From Eutreptiella sp. 'Long Island Sound 2002' (taxonomy: Eukaryota > Euglenozoa > Euglenophyceae > Eutreptiales > Eutreptiaceae), in contig OZ038380.1 of NCBI GenBank assembly GCA_964036045.1, forward strand, positions 6,595,913 to 6,659,912: 64,000 nt of DNA. Reading direction: 5' to 3'. Under the pieces are notes generated by a model. The model searched no databases. It was not told the origin of the DNA and saw nothing but the letters and a program-made list of their open reading frames with translations. The position numbers and the translations under genes were made by a program. Every line of letters begins with the position of its first letter. The stretch's first letter is position 1. Shown piece after piece: positions 10,656-23,330 of this stretch.

Positions 10656-13484
10656 GTGACATCAATGTTGTCAGCCATGCGCGAAGTGAACGAAGAAAAA
10701 AAAGAAGTGCCAAAAAACAAGATTGATGTCACTGACTGGTCCGATGTAGTGCGTCAGCTTGCCAAGCAGGCAAAGCGCAGGTCCAAGGTGTTCTACCGGC
10801 GGGTAAAACACACACTACTGACACCTCCCACACCGTCTACACTGCCAACACCCACCCGCAAAATACAGCGCATCCTGCAGAGGAACAACCCATGGTCTGC
10901 CCGGGCACTAGACTGGGTCAATGTCCGGCCCCGTTTGGATGACCTGCCCCCTCCTACAGTCACAGAGCTACGGTCTCTGGCCAAGGCATCCCGCCGTAAC
11001 TCCCCAGGACCAGATGGTGTCCCACCATACCTCATCGCCTCCCTGCCTGACCCCGTATTCTCTATCGTGCACCAGTGTATCTGCCGGTGCTATGACGAAG
11101 GGTCAGTGCCTGAACACTGGCTTGTCTCGGAGACCTTCTGCCTTTTCAAAGGCAAAGGTCAGTGGCAGGATCCTGATCGATGGAGACCGATAGCCATGAG
11201 TAACTCCATCTACCGATCGCTCATGCGCTGGGTCCACAAGGCGGTCTACCCTCTGCTCTCCCCTCAGCTACACTGCCGGCAGTTCGGTGGTCGTCAGGGC
11301 ACTTCCACTGCGCACGCCACACACACGTTCCTGGACGACATGGACAGACTTGGCTCGGTTGAGGCCATATTGGCGTTTGATGTCTATCACGCGTTTGACA
11401 GCCCCCCGAAATACCTAATCCACCAGGTCCTCGACCGAATGGGCACCCCACTCAAGCTACTGCGTATTCTTTCCCTGGTGCTTGAGAGGGGAGCCACATT
11501 TATCAGGGGTGCTGAAGGTGAAGTGTTTCGTACCTCCCATGGAGTTAAACAGGGCTGTCCCATGTCATGTTTTCTGTTTGTATTGGTCTTCGACATCCCC
11601 CTGCGTTACCTCTCCCACCATGGCGTTGTCTTCTCCGCTTACGTTGACGACATCTCCTCCCCGGCCCCCCGCACTGCCAGTCAAACGCATGCCTCTCTTG
11701 TCCAGCTGGCGCTGAGTTTGATAGGATGCCAACTTAACGTTACCAAAAGCGAGTCACTGTCAATGTCTGGTTCCCCGCCGCCCTTGGCTGTGCTGCCCAA
11801 ATACCTACACCCTCCTGACGCCCTCCAGGTGCACCCCGATACTATTTGGCTGCCTATCTCTGCCGATGTGCCGCCGTGGGCTGACGAGGTCCCCCGACCC
11901 TTCACCCGCACAGCATGCCTGATGCATTTGGGACACCCACTGCCAGCCCGTCTACATATCCCTCACGCCATTACTGTCATCACCAGCGAGCTCAAAGCTC
12001 AACTGAACGAATTGCACTCCCATCCCATACAGGTGCTAGATCGGGTCTTACTGGTCAACAGCATGGTCCTTCCCCGCCTGCTGTACAGGACGGAGTGCCT
12101 CCCCCTGACGGCTGAGCAGACCACGCAACTTGGTGTCGTACTTGAGCGTTTCGTCTTCGGTGTCGTCGGGTTACCCATGGTTGTGGCGAAGAAGACACTA
12201 TACACCCACCGCTCCCGAGGTTTAGGCATGGGATACTTCCCGGTCCTCCATCCAACGCGTGTCCTGGATCTCCTGCACCGGAACCAGTTTCTGCATGCCT
12301 TCTCTCTGCACCCCCGTTGCTCCATGACCCCCTACTCCATGTTCTGCTCCGCACTTACCGTAATGGGGCCCCCGTCCACCTCTACGGTCCCCCCTGTGTT
12401 TATCAGCTGGGAGGCCAGCAAACTGCAGCGTGAGGCTACAACGGTCATGTCAGTGGCTGGTCTTGTCGTGTACGTAGTGCCCTCCAAGCTGCGCCCCGAG
12501 TGCACATATACTGACGGCAGCAAGCTGGGAGTTCCCCCCGCATCTGGGGCTGCTGCCATTATGCCGGGTGGTCGCATTGCTGTCTGCAGGGTCCCAGGGG
12601 TACCCAACTCGTACAAAGCTGAGTTGGTGGGGATGCTACTTGGGTCTCACTTTTCTGGGGAGGGAGAGAAAATTCGCCTGGATTGCCAGGGGGCTATCGC
12701 TTCAGCGCTCGGCCAAAAGCGCCCGATCAGGCAAGCGGGTTGGGTACAGAAGGTCCGCCGCTCCCTCTCCGCAAAAGGGCAACAGCCAGAGTGGGTTGAA
12801 GGACACGTGGGCCATGAGTTCAACGAGGCCTCTGATCAGTATTCGCGTCTTGGCACTGCCCTCCCCCCCCCCCCCCCTGCACGGCCCTCTTCTCCCTGGG
12901 ACGTTGTTCGACATGGCGAGTCCATGGTTCCCCCCCACAAAGTCTGGACACACGACTTGGCCCCAAGCCATACCCACCAAGACTTCCACCCGTTGTCATG
13001 GAGGCCACTAAAATTCCGCCGCGTAGCGTGGCACAAATGGCTTTTTGGTCTGCAGAGTCGCTCAGGGTACGCACACTATGCGACCTACTGGTCCGATAAG
13101 TCCCCGCCACACACGTGCTCGCACTGTCGCTGTTCTCACAACCTGAGCGTGCACGGACACCTGGCGCACTGTGCGGAGAGCCACCCCGTGGTCCAGGCGT
13201 GGCTGTCGGCGTGGAGCCCCCGCGCGGGCGCCGCCTCTTGGCGCCGTTTGGCCCATCGCAACGATCTGCGCATCGCTGGTCGTTTGGCTATCCCGCGCAG
13301 CTTGTATCGCCACTTGGTTCGGACGCTGGGGAGCTTCCGTGCGGCCCGCAAAGAGATAGGTTCATACCAGGACAGGGTGCTGGACTCTGTCACTGCTGCT
13401 CTGGCCTCAGCAATCCCACCCAAGTCTAAGCGCCCCAATGTGTTTGTATCGGCCGATTGGGATTCGCCCACCCCCTTGTTATAA
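10656..13484 (+). CDS. LINE ORF2 C-terminal part (copy 1): reverse transcriptase, RNase H, Cys/His motif
   Basis: Same frame as the endonuclease part, separated from it by one TGA. The reading frame resumes at 10638, and the ATG at 10656 is only the first Met. RT signatures are FCLFKGKGQWQDPDRWRPIA, GRQGTSTAHAT, ILAFDVYHAFDSPP (motif A Asp), HGVKQGCPMSCFLF (motif B) and SAYVDDISSP (motif C; YVDD at residues 329-332). RNase H follows from about residue 615: TYTDGSK, YKAELVG, RLDCQGAIAS and GHEFNEASDQ supply the acidic residues. A C-run encodes five Pro before SPWDVVRHGE. Near residue 820 CSHCRCSHNLSVHGHLAHC is a likely zinc-binding motif, conserved in copy 2. The end is TAA. It would make the cDNA at the nicked target. 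Copy 2 has Ala at the place of the TGA; a decayed codon is more likely than programmed readthrough. Confidence 0.93.
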   Translation: MTSMLSAMREVNEEKKEVPKNKIDVTDWSDVVRQLAKQAKRRSKVFYRRVKHTLLTPPTPSTLPTPTRKIQRILQRNNPWSARALDWVNVRPRLDDLPPPTVTELRSLAKASRRNSPGPDGVPPYLIASLPDPVFSIVHQCICRCYDEGSVPEHWLVSETFCLFKGKGQWQDPDRWRPIAMSNSIYRSLMRWVHKAVYPLLSPQLHCRQFGGRQGTSTAHATHTFLDDMDRLGSVEAILAFDVYHAFDSPPKYLIHQVLDRMGTPLKLLRILSLVLERGATFIRGAEGEVFRTSHGVKQGCPMSCFLFVLVFDIPLRYLSHHGVVFSAYVDDISSPAPRTASQTHASLVQLALSLIGCQLNVTKSESLSMSGSPPPLAVLPKYLHPPDALQVHPDTIWLPISADVPPWADEVPRPFTRTACLMHLGHPLPARLHIPHAITVITSELKAQLNELHSHPIQVLDRVLLVNSMVLPRLLYRTECLPLTAEQTTQLGVVLERFVFGVVGLPMVVAKKTLYTHRSRGLGMGYFPVLHPTRVLDLLHRNQFLHAFSLHPRCSMTPYSMFCSALTVMGPPSTSTVPPVFISWEASKLQREATTVMSVAGLVVYVVPSKLRPECTYTDGSKLGVPPASGAAAIMPGGRIAVCRVPGVPNSYKAELVGMLLGSHFSGEGEKIRLDCQGAIASALGQKRPIRQAGWVQKVRRSLSAKGQQPEWVEGHVGHEFNEASDQYSRLGTALPPPPPARPSSPWDVVRHGESMVPPHKVWTHDLAPSHTHQDFHPLSWRPLKFRRVAWHKWLFGLQSRSGYAHYATYWSDKSPPHTCSHCRCSHNLSVHGHLAHCAESHPVVQAWLSAWSPRAGAASWRRLAHRNDLRIAGRLAIPRSLYRHLVRTLGSFRAARKEIGSYQDRVLDSVTAALASAIPPKSKRPNVFVSADWDSPTPLL

Positions 13485-14854
13485 CTGCCCCCATGTTTGT
13501 CATATGCGTGCCATCATGGCTGGCATATAATTTCTGACTGTCACGCTGCGACCTGTGGCGGGCTTTGCCCTGGGCTGTTCTAATAGCCGACGCGAATGCC
13601 ACTAACTCAGCTACGCCCCCTGTCTCTCCTCAGGACGTCCTGACATACTGGCGATCCCTCTAGGGGCTTTTCACTGGCGCTGCCGCCAATTGATCCGTTG
13701 TGTAAGCCCTCACTGATTACCATGCTCACCTGCCTTGGCCGCACAGATGGGCAATCACTGTCTGTGGAGCTACACGCTGATGGATGGCAGAACTGCAATT
13801 GCTAGTGCCTCAGAGCGGTGCCGCATACCCCTTCAGCGCCCTCCCTCGACAACCGTGATTACTCTGATCTACCCAGCGTGCGCCACCGAGTCGCTCCCCC
13901 GTCCAACGATTATGTCGCGCTCAGCTTGCATATAACAGGCCGTCTGCTCATGGTTCGTGTCCTGCTTTCGCTAGCTGGAACAAGCACGTTGTGGCTTCCT
14001 GACCTCCCCGGCGCCATCTGGCGCGGTTCAATCGTGTTGCTGTTTTTTTTACCGTTGCGATCTGCCAATCCAGGGCGCATTGGGTGAATTATCAGATGGA
14101 TGCTGCTGATTTTGCTGCCCCCAACACAGTGACCTGGGTGCGACAGGGTTGCCTTGGATGAGTTTGCTACGTCGATGAGCCATGGAATTCTGTTGGGACG
14201 GTCATGAGTCTGGGTGAGGTAGTACGCTGTTTCGCCAGTTTGGCCTCATCGGTTATCCCGGGGGTGCCCACGCCCCGCCGTCTCTTCAACCTTGTCCCTC
14301 CTTCACGTCCTGCACAACACAACGGCCAGTTGTGTTTAATACTGCCCCCCCTCCCGTGAACACGCCTGTGTGCACCCCAATCCCCCTCTGTGTCTCTATT
14401 TTTTCGCCAACCGTTGGCAGGTTGGCCCTTCCATGGTACACCGACCCCCACCCCTACACCATGCGAGTGGAATGCCATTTTCTTCTTTCCCCTGTGGGCG
14501 ACCCACCGCGCCCTGGTCGCCCACTGCCACCCCCCCCCCCCCCTCCACCGGACCCCCTTGTCTCCCGCCCTATGTACCAGTGTTTTCCACGTATGATGGG
14601 ACACCCGCTCAGGACAGGAACCCGCCCAGACAGTACCCCCAGATTATCTGCCACTGCCCCCGGGCATGGAGTATGGGGCGACCACTTCTGTGATGTCCAC
14701 CTTGTAGCATAATTTACTACCTGGCATCGTCCCGCCGCCGCCGTGACCCCAGCCTGCCGACCTGCTGACCCTTGACTTGGGGATGTGGGTGACTCAATGT
14801 ATATTGGGCTGGCCTCCTGAGAACACTGCAGCTGTGGCTTTGGACTTGTATTAC
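13485..14854 (+). other. 3' UTR of element copy 1
   Basis: A 1.37-kb stretch with no convincing gene; short open frames here do not match copy 2. It contains a long C-run (around 14529-14542). The last ~275 nt, from about 14580, align with the corresponding end of copy 2. Shared pieces include CCCCCGGG, GACCC, GGGATG, TCAAT and TGGGCT in the same order. The conserved tail is probably what the RT recognises to start cDNA synthesis. No clear AATAAA was seen just before the poly(A). Confidence 0.75.
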
Positions 14855-14868
14855 AAAAAAAAAAAAAA
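14855..14868 (+). other. Poly(A) tail of element copy 1
   Basis: A run of 14 As following GTATTAC, immediately before the right target-site duplication. It marks the 3' end of the insertion. The last three As are ambiguous between tail and duplication. Confidence 0.95.
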
Positions 14869-14884
14869 CAGTGAGTGCAGCATT
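14866..14884 (+). repeat. Target-site duplication, right copy (element copy 1)
   Basis: Identical to 6067-6085. The satellite resumes in exact monomer phase after it. A related unoccupied site is at about 17201-17230, in a monomer run that shares the rare variant GTGGCCATAATGTGG with the left flank at 6048-6062. Confidence 0.95.
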
Positions 14885-17800
14885 GCCGCAAAAAACACAT
14901 GGTTAGATCCCAGTTTTGTGTGCAATAATGATTTACCACAGTCCAACCATGACTTCTGCACAAAGGCTGCATGGCCAAGACCGAGCCAGTTTTGGGGCAC
15001 AGTGGCCACAATGAGGGGCACAAACAGTGAGTGCAGCATTGCCGCAAAAAACACATGGTGAGGCCCCAGTTTTGTGTGTAATAATGATTTACCACAGTCC
15101 AACCATGACTTCTGCACAAAGGCTGCATGGCCAAGACCGAGCCAGTTTTGGGGCACAGTGGCCACAATGTGGGGCACAAACTGTGAGTGCAGCATTGCCG
15201 CAAAAAACACATGGTGAGATCCCCGTTTTGTGTGCAATAGAGATTTACCACAGTCCAATCATGACTTCTGCACAAAGGCCGCATGGCCAAGACCGACCCA
15301 GTTTTGGGGCACAGTGGCCACAATGTGGGGCACAAACTGTGAGTGCAGCATTGCCGCAAAAAACACATGGTGAGACCCCTGTTTTGTGTGCAATAATGAT
15401 TTACCACAGTCCAACCATGACTTCTGCACAAAGGCTGCATGGCCAAGACCGACCCAGTTTTGGGGCACAGTGGCCACAATGTGGGGCACAAACTGTGAGT
15501 GCAGCATTGCCGCAAAGAACACATGGTGAGACCCCAGTTTTGTGCGTAATAATGATTTACCACAGTCCAACCATGACTTCTGCACAAAGGCTGCATGGCC
15601 AAGACCGAGCCAGTTTTGGGGCACAGTGGCCACAATGTGGGGCACAAACAGTGAGTGCAGCATTGCCGCAAATAATACATGGTTAGACCCCAGTTTTGTG
15701 TGCAATAATGATTTACCACAGTCCAACCATGACTTCTGCACAAAGGCTGCATGGCCAAGACCGAGCCAGTTTTGGGGCACAGTGGCCACAATGTGGGGCA
15801 CAAACAGTGAGTGCAGCATTGCCGCAAAAAACACATGGTGAGGCCCCAGTTTTGTGTGTAATAATGATTTACCACAGTCCAACCATGACTTCTGCACAAA
15901 GGCTGCATGGCCGAGACCGAGCCAGTTTTGGAGCATTGTGCCCACAATGTGGGGCACAAACAGTGAGTGCAGCATTGCCGCAAGAAATACACGGTGAAAC
16001 CCCAGTTTTGTGTGTAATAATGATTTACCACAGTCCAATCATGACTTCTGCACAAAGGCTGCGTGGCCAAGACCGACCCAGTTTTGGGGGCACAGTGGCC
16101 ACAATGTGGGGCACAAACAGTGAGTGCAGCATTGCCACAAAAAACACATGGTGAGACCCCTGTTTTGTGTGCAATAATGATTTACCACAGTCCAATCATG
16201 ACTTCTGCACAAAGGCTGCATGGCCAAGACCGAGCCAGTTTTGGAGCATTGTGACCACAATGTGGGGCACAAGCTGTGAGTGCAGCATTGCCGCAAAAAA
16301 CACATGGTGAGACCCCAGTTTTGTGCGTAATAATGATTTACCACAGTCCAATCATGACTTCTGCACAAAGGCTGCATGGCCAAGACCGAGCCAGCTTTGG
16401 GGCACAGTGGCCATAATGTGGGGCACAAACTGTGAGTGCAGCATTGCCGCAAAAAACACATGGTTAGACCCCAGTTTTGTGTGCAATAATGATTTACCAC
16501 AGTCCAACCATGACTTCTGCACAAAGGCTGCATGGCCAAGACCGAGCCAGTTTTGGGGCACAGTGGCCACAATGTGGGGCACAAACAGTGAGTGCAGCAT
16601 TGCCGCAAAAAACACATGGTGAGGCCCCAGTTTTGTGTGTAATAATGATTTACCACAGTCCAACCATGACTTCTGCACAAAGGCTGCATGGCCAAGACCG
16701 AGCCAGTTTTGGGGCACAGTGGCCACAATGTGGGGCACAAACTGTGAGTGCAGCATTGCCGCAAAAAACACATGGTGAGATCCCCGTTTTGTGTGCAATA
16801 GAGATTTACCACAGTCCAATCATGACTTCTGCACAAAGGCTGCATGGCCAAGACCGAGCCAGTTTTGGGGCACAGTGGCCACAATGTGGGGCACAAACTG
16901 TGAGTGCAGCATTGCCGCAAAAAACACATGGTGAGACCCCTGTTTTGTGTGCAATAATGATTTACCACAGTCCAACCATGACTTCTGCACAAAGGCTGCA
17001 TGGCCAAGACCGACCCAGTTTTGGGGCACAGTGGCCACAATGTGGGGCACAAACTGTGAGTGCAGCATTGCCGCAAAAAGCACATGGTGAGACCCCAGTT
17101 TTGTGCGTAATAATGATTTACCACAGTCCAACCATGACTTCTGCACAAAGGCTGCATGGCCAAGACCGAGCCAGCTTTGGGGCACAGTGGCCATAATGTG
17201 GGGCACAAACAGTGAGTGCAGCATTGCCGCAAAAAACACATGGTGAGACCCCTGTTTTGTGTGCAATAATGATTTACCACAGTCCAACCATGACTTCTGC
17301 ACAAAGGCTGCATGGCCAAGACCGACCCAGTTTTGGGGCACAGTGGCCACAATGTGGGGCACAAACTGTGAGTGCAGCATTGCCGCAAAAAACACATGGT
17401 GAGACCCCTGTTTTGTGTGCAATAATGATTTACCACAGTCCAACCATGACTTCTGCACAAAGGCTGCATGGCCAAGACCGACCCAGTTTTGGGGCACAGT
17501 GGCCACAATGTGGGGCACAAACAGTGAGTGCAGCATTGCCGCAAAAAGCACATGGTGAGACCCCAGTTTTGTGTGTAATAATGATTTACCACAGTCCAAT
17601 CATGACTTCTGCACAAAGGCTGCATGGCCAAGACCGAGCCAGGTTTGGAGCATTGTGCCCACAATGTGGGGCACAAACAGTGAGTGCAGCATTGCCGCAA
17701 GAAATACACGGTGAAACCCCAGTTTTGTGTGTAATAATGATTTACCACAGTCCAATCATGACTTCCGCACAAAGGCTGCATGGCCAAGACCGAGCCAGTT

Positions 17801-20800
17801 TTGGGGCACAGTGGCCACAATGTGGGGCACAAACTGTGAGTGCAGCATTGCCGCAAAAAACACATGGTTAGACCCCTGTTTTGTGTGCAATAATGATTTA
17901 CCACAGTCCAACCATGACTTCTGCACAAAGGCTGCATGGCCAAGACCGAGCCAGTCTTGGAGCATTGTGACCACAATGTGGGGCACAAACAGTGAGTGCA
18001 GCATTGCCGCAAAAAACACATGGTGAGACCCCAGTTTTGTGTGTAATAATGATTTACCACAGTCCAATCATGACTTCTGCACAAAGGCTGCGTGGCCAAG
18101 ACCGAGCCAGTTTTGGGGCACAGTGGCCACAATGTGGGGCACAAACAGTGAGTGCAGCATTGCCGGAAACACCACATGGTGAGACCCCAGTTTTGTGCGT
18201 AATAATGATTTACCACAGTCCAACCATGACTTCTGCACAAAGGCTGCATGGCCAAGTCCGAGCCAGTCTTGGAGCATTGTGACCACAATGTGGGGCACAA
18301 ACTGTGAGTGCAGCATTGCCGCAAAAAACACATGGTGAGGCCCCAGTTTTGTGTGTAATAATGATTTACCACAGTCCAACCATGACTTCTGCACAAGGGC
18401 TGCATGGCCAAGACCGACCCAGTTTTGGGGCACAGTGGCCACAATGTGGGGCACAAACTGTGAGTGCAGCATTGCCGCAAAAAACACATGGTGAGACCCC
18501 AGCTTTGTGTGTAATAATGATTTACCACAGTCCAACCATGACTTCCGCACAAAGGCTGCATGGCCAAGACCGAGCCAGTTTTGGGGCACAGTGGCCACAA
18601 TGTGGGGCACAAACAGTGAGTGCAGCATTGCCGCAAAGAACACATGGTGAGACCCCTGTTTTGTGTGCAATAATGATATACCACAGTCCAACCATGACTT
18701 CTGCACAAAGGCTGCATGGCCAAGACCGAGCCAGTTTTGGAGCATTGTGACCACAATGTGGGGCACAAACTGTGAGTGCAGCAGTGCCGCAAAAAACACA
18801 TGGTGAGACCCCAGTTTTGTGTGCAATAATGATTTACCACAGTCCAACCATGACTTCTGCACAAATGCTGCATGGCCAAGACCGAGCCAGCTTTGGGGCA
18901 CAGTGGCCACAATGTGGGGCACAAACAGTGAGTGCAGCATTGCCGCAAAAAACACATGGTGAGACCCCAGTTTTGTGAGTAATAATGATTTACCACAGTT
19001 CAATCATGACTTCTGCACAAAGGCTGCATGGCCAAGACCGACCCAGTTTTGGGGCACAGTGGCCACAATGTGGGGCACAAACAGTGAGTGCAGCATTGCC
19101 GCAAAAAACACATGGTGAGACCCCAGTTTTGTGTGCAATAATGATTTACCACAGTCCAACCATGACTTCTGCACAAAGGCTGCATGGCCAAGACCGAGCC
19201 AGTTTTGGGGCACAGTGGCCACAATGTGCGGCACCAACAGTGGGTGCAGCATTGCCGCAAAAAACACATGGTGAGATCCCAGTTTTGTGTGCAATAGAGA
19301 TTTACCACAGTCCAATCATGACTTCTGCACAAAGGCTGCATGGCCAAGACCGAGCCAGTTTTGGAGCATTGTGACCACAATGTGGGGCACAAACAGTGAG
19401 TGCAGCATTGCCGCAAAAAACACATGGTGAGACCCCAGTTTTGTGTGTAATAATGATTTACCACAGTCCAATCATGACTTCTGCACAAAGGCTGCATGGC
19501 CAAGACCGAGCCAGTTTTGGGGCACAGTGGCCACAATGTGGGGCACAAACAGTGGGTGCAGCATTGCCGCAAAAAACACATTGTGAGATCCCAGTTTTGT
19601 GTGCAATAATGATTTATCACAGTCCAACCATGACTTCTGCACAAAGGCTGCATGGCCAAGACCGAGCCAGTTTTGGGGCACCCTGGCCACAATGTCGGGC
19701 ACAAACTGTGAGTGCAGCATTGCCGCAAAAAACACATGGTGAGATCCCAGTTTTGTGTGCAATAATGATTTACCACAGTCCAATCATGACTTCTGCACAA
19801 AGGCTGCATGGCCAAGACCGAGCCAGTTTTGGAGCATTGTGACCACAATGTGGGGCACAAACTGTGAGTGCAGTATTGCCGCAAAAAACACATGGTGAGA
19901 CCCCAGTTTTGTGTGTAATAACGATTTACCACAGTCCAATCATGACTTCTGCAGAAAGGCTGCATGGCCAAGACCGAGCCAGTTTTGGGGCACAGTGGCC
20001 ACAATGTGGGGCACAAACTGTGAGTGCAGCATTGCCGCAAAAAACACATGGTGAGATCCCAGTTTTGTGTGCAATGGAGATTTACCACAGTCCAATCATG
20101 ACTTCTGCACAAAGGCTGCATGGCCAGGACCGAGCCAGTTTTGGAGCATTGTGACCACAATGTGGGGCACAAACTGTGAGTGCAGCATTGCCGCAAAAAA
20201 CACATGGTGAGACCCCAGTTTTGTGTGTAATAATGATTTACCACAGTCCAATCATGACTTCTGCACAAAGGCTGCATGGCCAAGACCGAGCCAGTTTTGG
20301 GGCACAGTGGCCACAATGTGGGGCACAAACTGTGAGTGCAGCATTGCCGCAAAAAGCACATGGTGAGATCCCAGTTTTGTGTGCAATAATGATTTACCAC
20401 AGTCCAATCATGACTTCTGCACAAAGGCTGCATGGCCAAGACCGAGCCAGTTTTGGGGCACAGTGGCCACAATGTGGGGCACAAACTGTGAGTGCAGCAT
20501 TGCCGCAAAAAACACATGGTGAGACCCCAGTTTTGTGTGCAATAATGATTTACCACCGTCCAACCATGACTTCTGCACAAAGGCTGCATGGCCAAGACCG
20601 AGCCAGTTTTGGAGCATTGTGACCACAATGTGGGGCACAAACTGTGAGTGCAGCATTGCCGCAAAAAACACATGGTTAGACCCCAGTTTTGTGTGTAATA
20701 ATGATTTACCACAGTCCAACCATGACTTCTGCACAAAGGCTGCATGGCCAAGACCGAGCCAGTTTTGGAGCATTGTGACCACAATGTGGGGCACCAACAG

Positions 20801-21479
20801 TGAGTGCAGCATTGCCGCAAAAAACACATGGTGAGACCCCAGTTTTGTGTGTAATAATGATTTACCACAGTCCAATCATGACTTCTGCACAAAGGATGCA
20901 TGGCCAAGACCGAGCAAGTTTTGGGGCACAGTGGCCACAATGTGGGGCACAAACAGTGAGTGCAGCATTGCCGCAAAAAGCACATGGTGAGACCCCAGTT
21001 TTGTGTGTAATAATGATTTACCACAGTCCAACCATGACTTCTGCACAAAGGCTGCATGGCCAAGACCGAGCCAGTTTTGGGGCATTGTGACCACAATGTG
21101 GGGCACAAACTGTGAGTGCAGCATTGCCGCAAAAAACACATGGTGAGACCCCAGTTTTGTGTGTAATAATGATTTGCCACAGTCCAATCATGACTTCTGC
21201 ACAAAGGCTGCATGGCCAATACCGAGCCAGTTTTGGGGCACAGTGGCCACAATGTGGGGCACAAACAGTGAGTGCAGCATTGCCGCAAAAAACACATGGT
21301 TAGACCCCAGTTTTGTGTGCAATAATGATTTACCACAGTCCAATCATGACTTCTGCACAAAGGCTGCATGGCCAAGACCGAGCCAGTGTTGGGCCACAGT
21401 GGCCACAATGTGGGGCACAAACTGTGAGTGCAGCATTGCCGCAAAAAACACATGGTGAGACCCCAGTTTTGTGTGTAAT

Positions 21480-23330
21480 AATGATTTACCACAGTCCAAT
21501 CATGACTTCTGCACAAAGGATGCATGGCCAAGACCGAGCCAGTTTTGGGGCACAGTGGCCACAATGTGGGGCACAAACAGTGAGTGCAGCATTGCCGCAA
21601 AAAACACATGGTGAGACCCCTGTTTTGTGTGTAATAATGACTTACCACAGTCCAACCATGACTTCTGCAAAAAGGCTGCATGGCCAAGACCGAGCCAGTT
21701 TTGGAGCATTGTGACCACAATGTGGGGCACAAACTGTGAGTGCAGCATTGCCGCAAAAAACACATGCTTAGACCCCAGCTTTGTGTGCAATAATGATTTA
21801 CCACAGTCCAACCATGACTTCTGCACAAAGGATGCATGGCCAAGACCGAGCCAGTTTTGGGGCACAGTGGCCACAATGTGGGGCACAAACTGTGAGTGCA
21901 GCATTGCCGCAAAAAGCACATGGTGAGACCCCAGTTTTGTGTGTAATAATGATTTACCACAGTCCAACCATGACTTCTGCACAAAGGCTGCATGGCCAAG
22001 ACCGAGCCAGTTTTGGAGCATTGTGACCACAATGTGGGGCACAAACTGCGAGTGCAGCATTGCCGCAAAAAACACATGGTGAGACTCCAGTTTTGTGTGT
22101 AATAATGATTTACCACAGTCCAACCATGACTTCTGCACAAAGGCTGGGTGGCCAAGACCGAGCCAGTTTTGGGGCACAGTGGCCACAATGAGGGGCACAA
22201 ACTGTGAGGGCAGCATTGCCGCAAAAAACACATGGTGAGACCCCTGTTTTGTGTGCAATAATGATTTACCACAGTCCGACCATGACTTCTGCCCAAAGGC
22301 TGCATGGCCAAGACCGAGCCAGTTTTGGGGCACAGTGGCCACAATGTGGGGCACAAACTGTGAGTGCAGCATTGCCGCAAAAAACACATGGTTAGACCCC
22401 AGTTTTGTGTGAAATAATGATTTACCACAGTCCAACCATGACTTCTGCACAAACGCTGCATGGCCAAGACCGAGCCAGTTTTGGGGCACAGTGACCACAA
22501 TGTGGGGCACAAACCGTGAGTGCAGCATTGCCGCAAAAAATACATGGTTAGACCCCAGTTTTGTGTGTAATAATGATTTACCACAGTCCAACCATGACTT
22601 GTGCACAAAGGCTGCATGGCCAAGACCGAGGGAGTTTTGGGGCACAGTGGCCGCAATGTGGGGCACAAACTGTGAGTGCAGCATTGCCGCAAAAAACACA
22701 TGGTTAGACCCCAGTTTTGTGTGTAATAATGATTTACCACAGTCCAACCATGACTTCTGCACAAAGGATGCATGGCCAAGACCGAGCCAGTTTTGGGGCA
22801 CAGTGGCCACAATGTGGGGCACAAACTGTGAGTGCAGCATTGCCGCAAAAAATACATGGTTAGACCCCAGTTTTGTGTGCAATAATGATTTACCACAGTC
22901 CAACCATGACTTCTGCACAAAGGCTGCATGGCCAAGACCGAGCCAGTTTTGGGGCACAGTGGCCACAATGTGGGGCACAAACTGTGAGTGCAGCATTGCC
23001 GCAAAAAACACATGGTGAGACCCCAGTTTTGTGTGCAATAATGATTTACCACAGTCCAACCATGACTTCGGCACAAAGGCTGCATGGCCAAGACCGAGCC
23101 AGTTTTGGACCATTGTGACCACAATGTGGGGCACAAACAGTGAGTGCAGTATTGCCGCAAAAAACACATGGTGAGACCAAAATTTTGTGTGTAATAATGA
23201 TTTACCACAGTCCAACCATGACTTCTGCACAAAGGCTGCATGGCCAAGACCGAGCCAGTTTTGGACCATTGTGACCACAATGTGGGGCACAAACAGTGAG
23301 TGCAGCATTGCCGCAAAAAACACATGGTGA
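21480..23330 (+). repeat. Satellite segmental duplication, copy A
   Basis: Shares a series of private variants with 26470-28320, in the same order. These are GACTTACCAC with TGCAAAAAGGC (21641 / 26633), ACCACAATGTGGGGCACAAACC (22491 / 27327), CCGAGGGAGTTTTGG, CTTCGGCACAAAGG, and GAGACCAAAATTTTG (about 23176 / 28167). The offset is 32 monomers (4992 bp) for the first marker and 31 monomers (4836 bp) for the next, so one copy gained or lost a monomer. Confidence 0.8.

Larger units (their letters stand above)
6086..14868 (+). mobile_element. Full-length non-LTR (LINE-type) retrotransposon, copy 1
   Basis: An 8.8-kb element inserted in the satellite. Order: 5' UTR of about 186 nt (6086-6271), ORF1 (6272-8905), overlapping ORF2 in the +1 frame (open from 8682, ending 13484), 3' UTR (13485-14854) and poly(A) (14855-14868). 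A 19-bp target-site duplication flanks it. ORF2 encodes an apurinic-type endonuclease, a reverse transcriptase with YVDD, an RNase H and a C-terminal Cys/His motif. This places it among APE-type LINEs that carry RNase H (I, Tad, LOA or Utopia-like groups); the clade is not resolved here. One TGA at 10635-10637 interrupts ORF2 and no frameshift was seen. The 5' end matches copy 2, so it is not 5'-truncated. One extra C at 6086 lies between the duplication and the shared 5' terminus and may be non-templated. Confidence 0.96.

Noticed and set aside
14167-14712. Small ORFs in the 3' UTR of copy 1 (both strands)
   Set aside because: They are low-complexity, driven by C-runs, and have no counterpart in copy 2.
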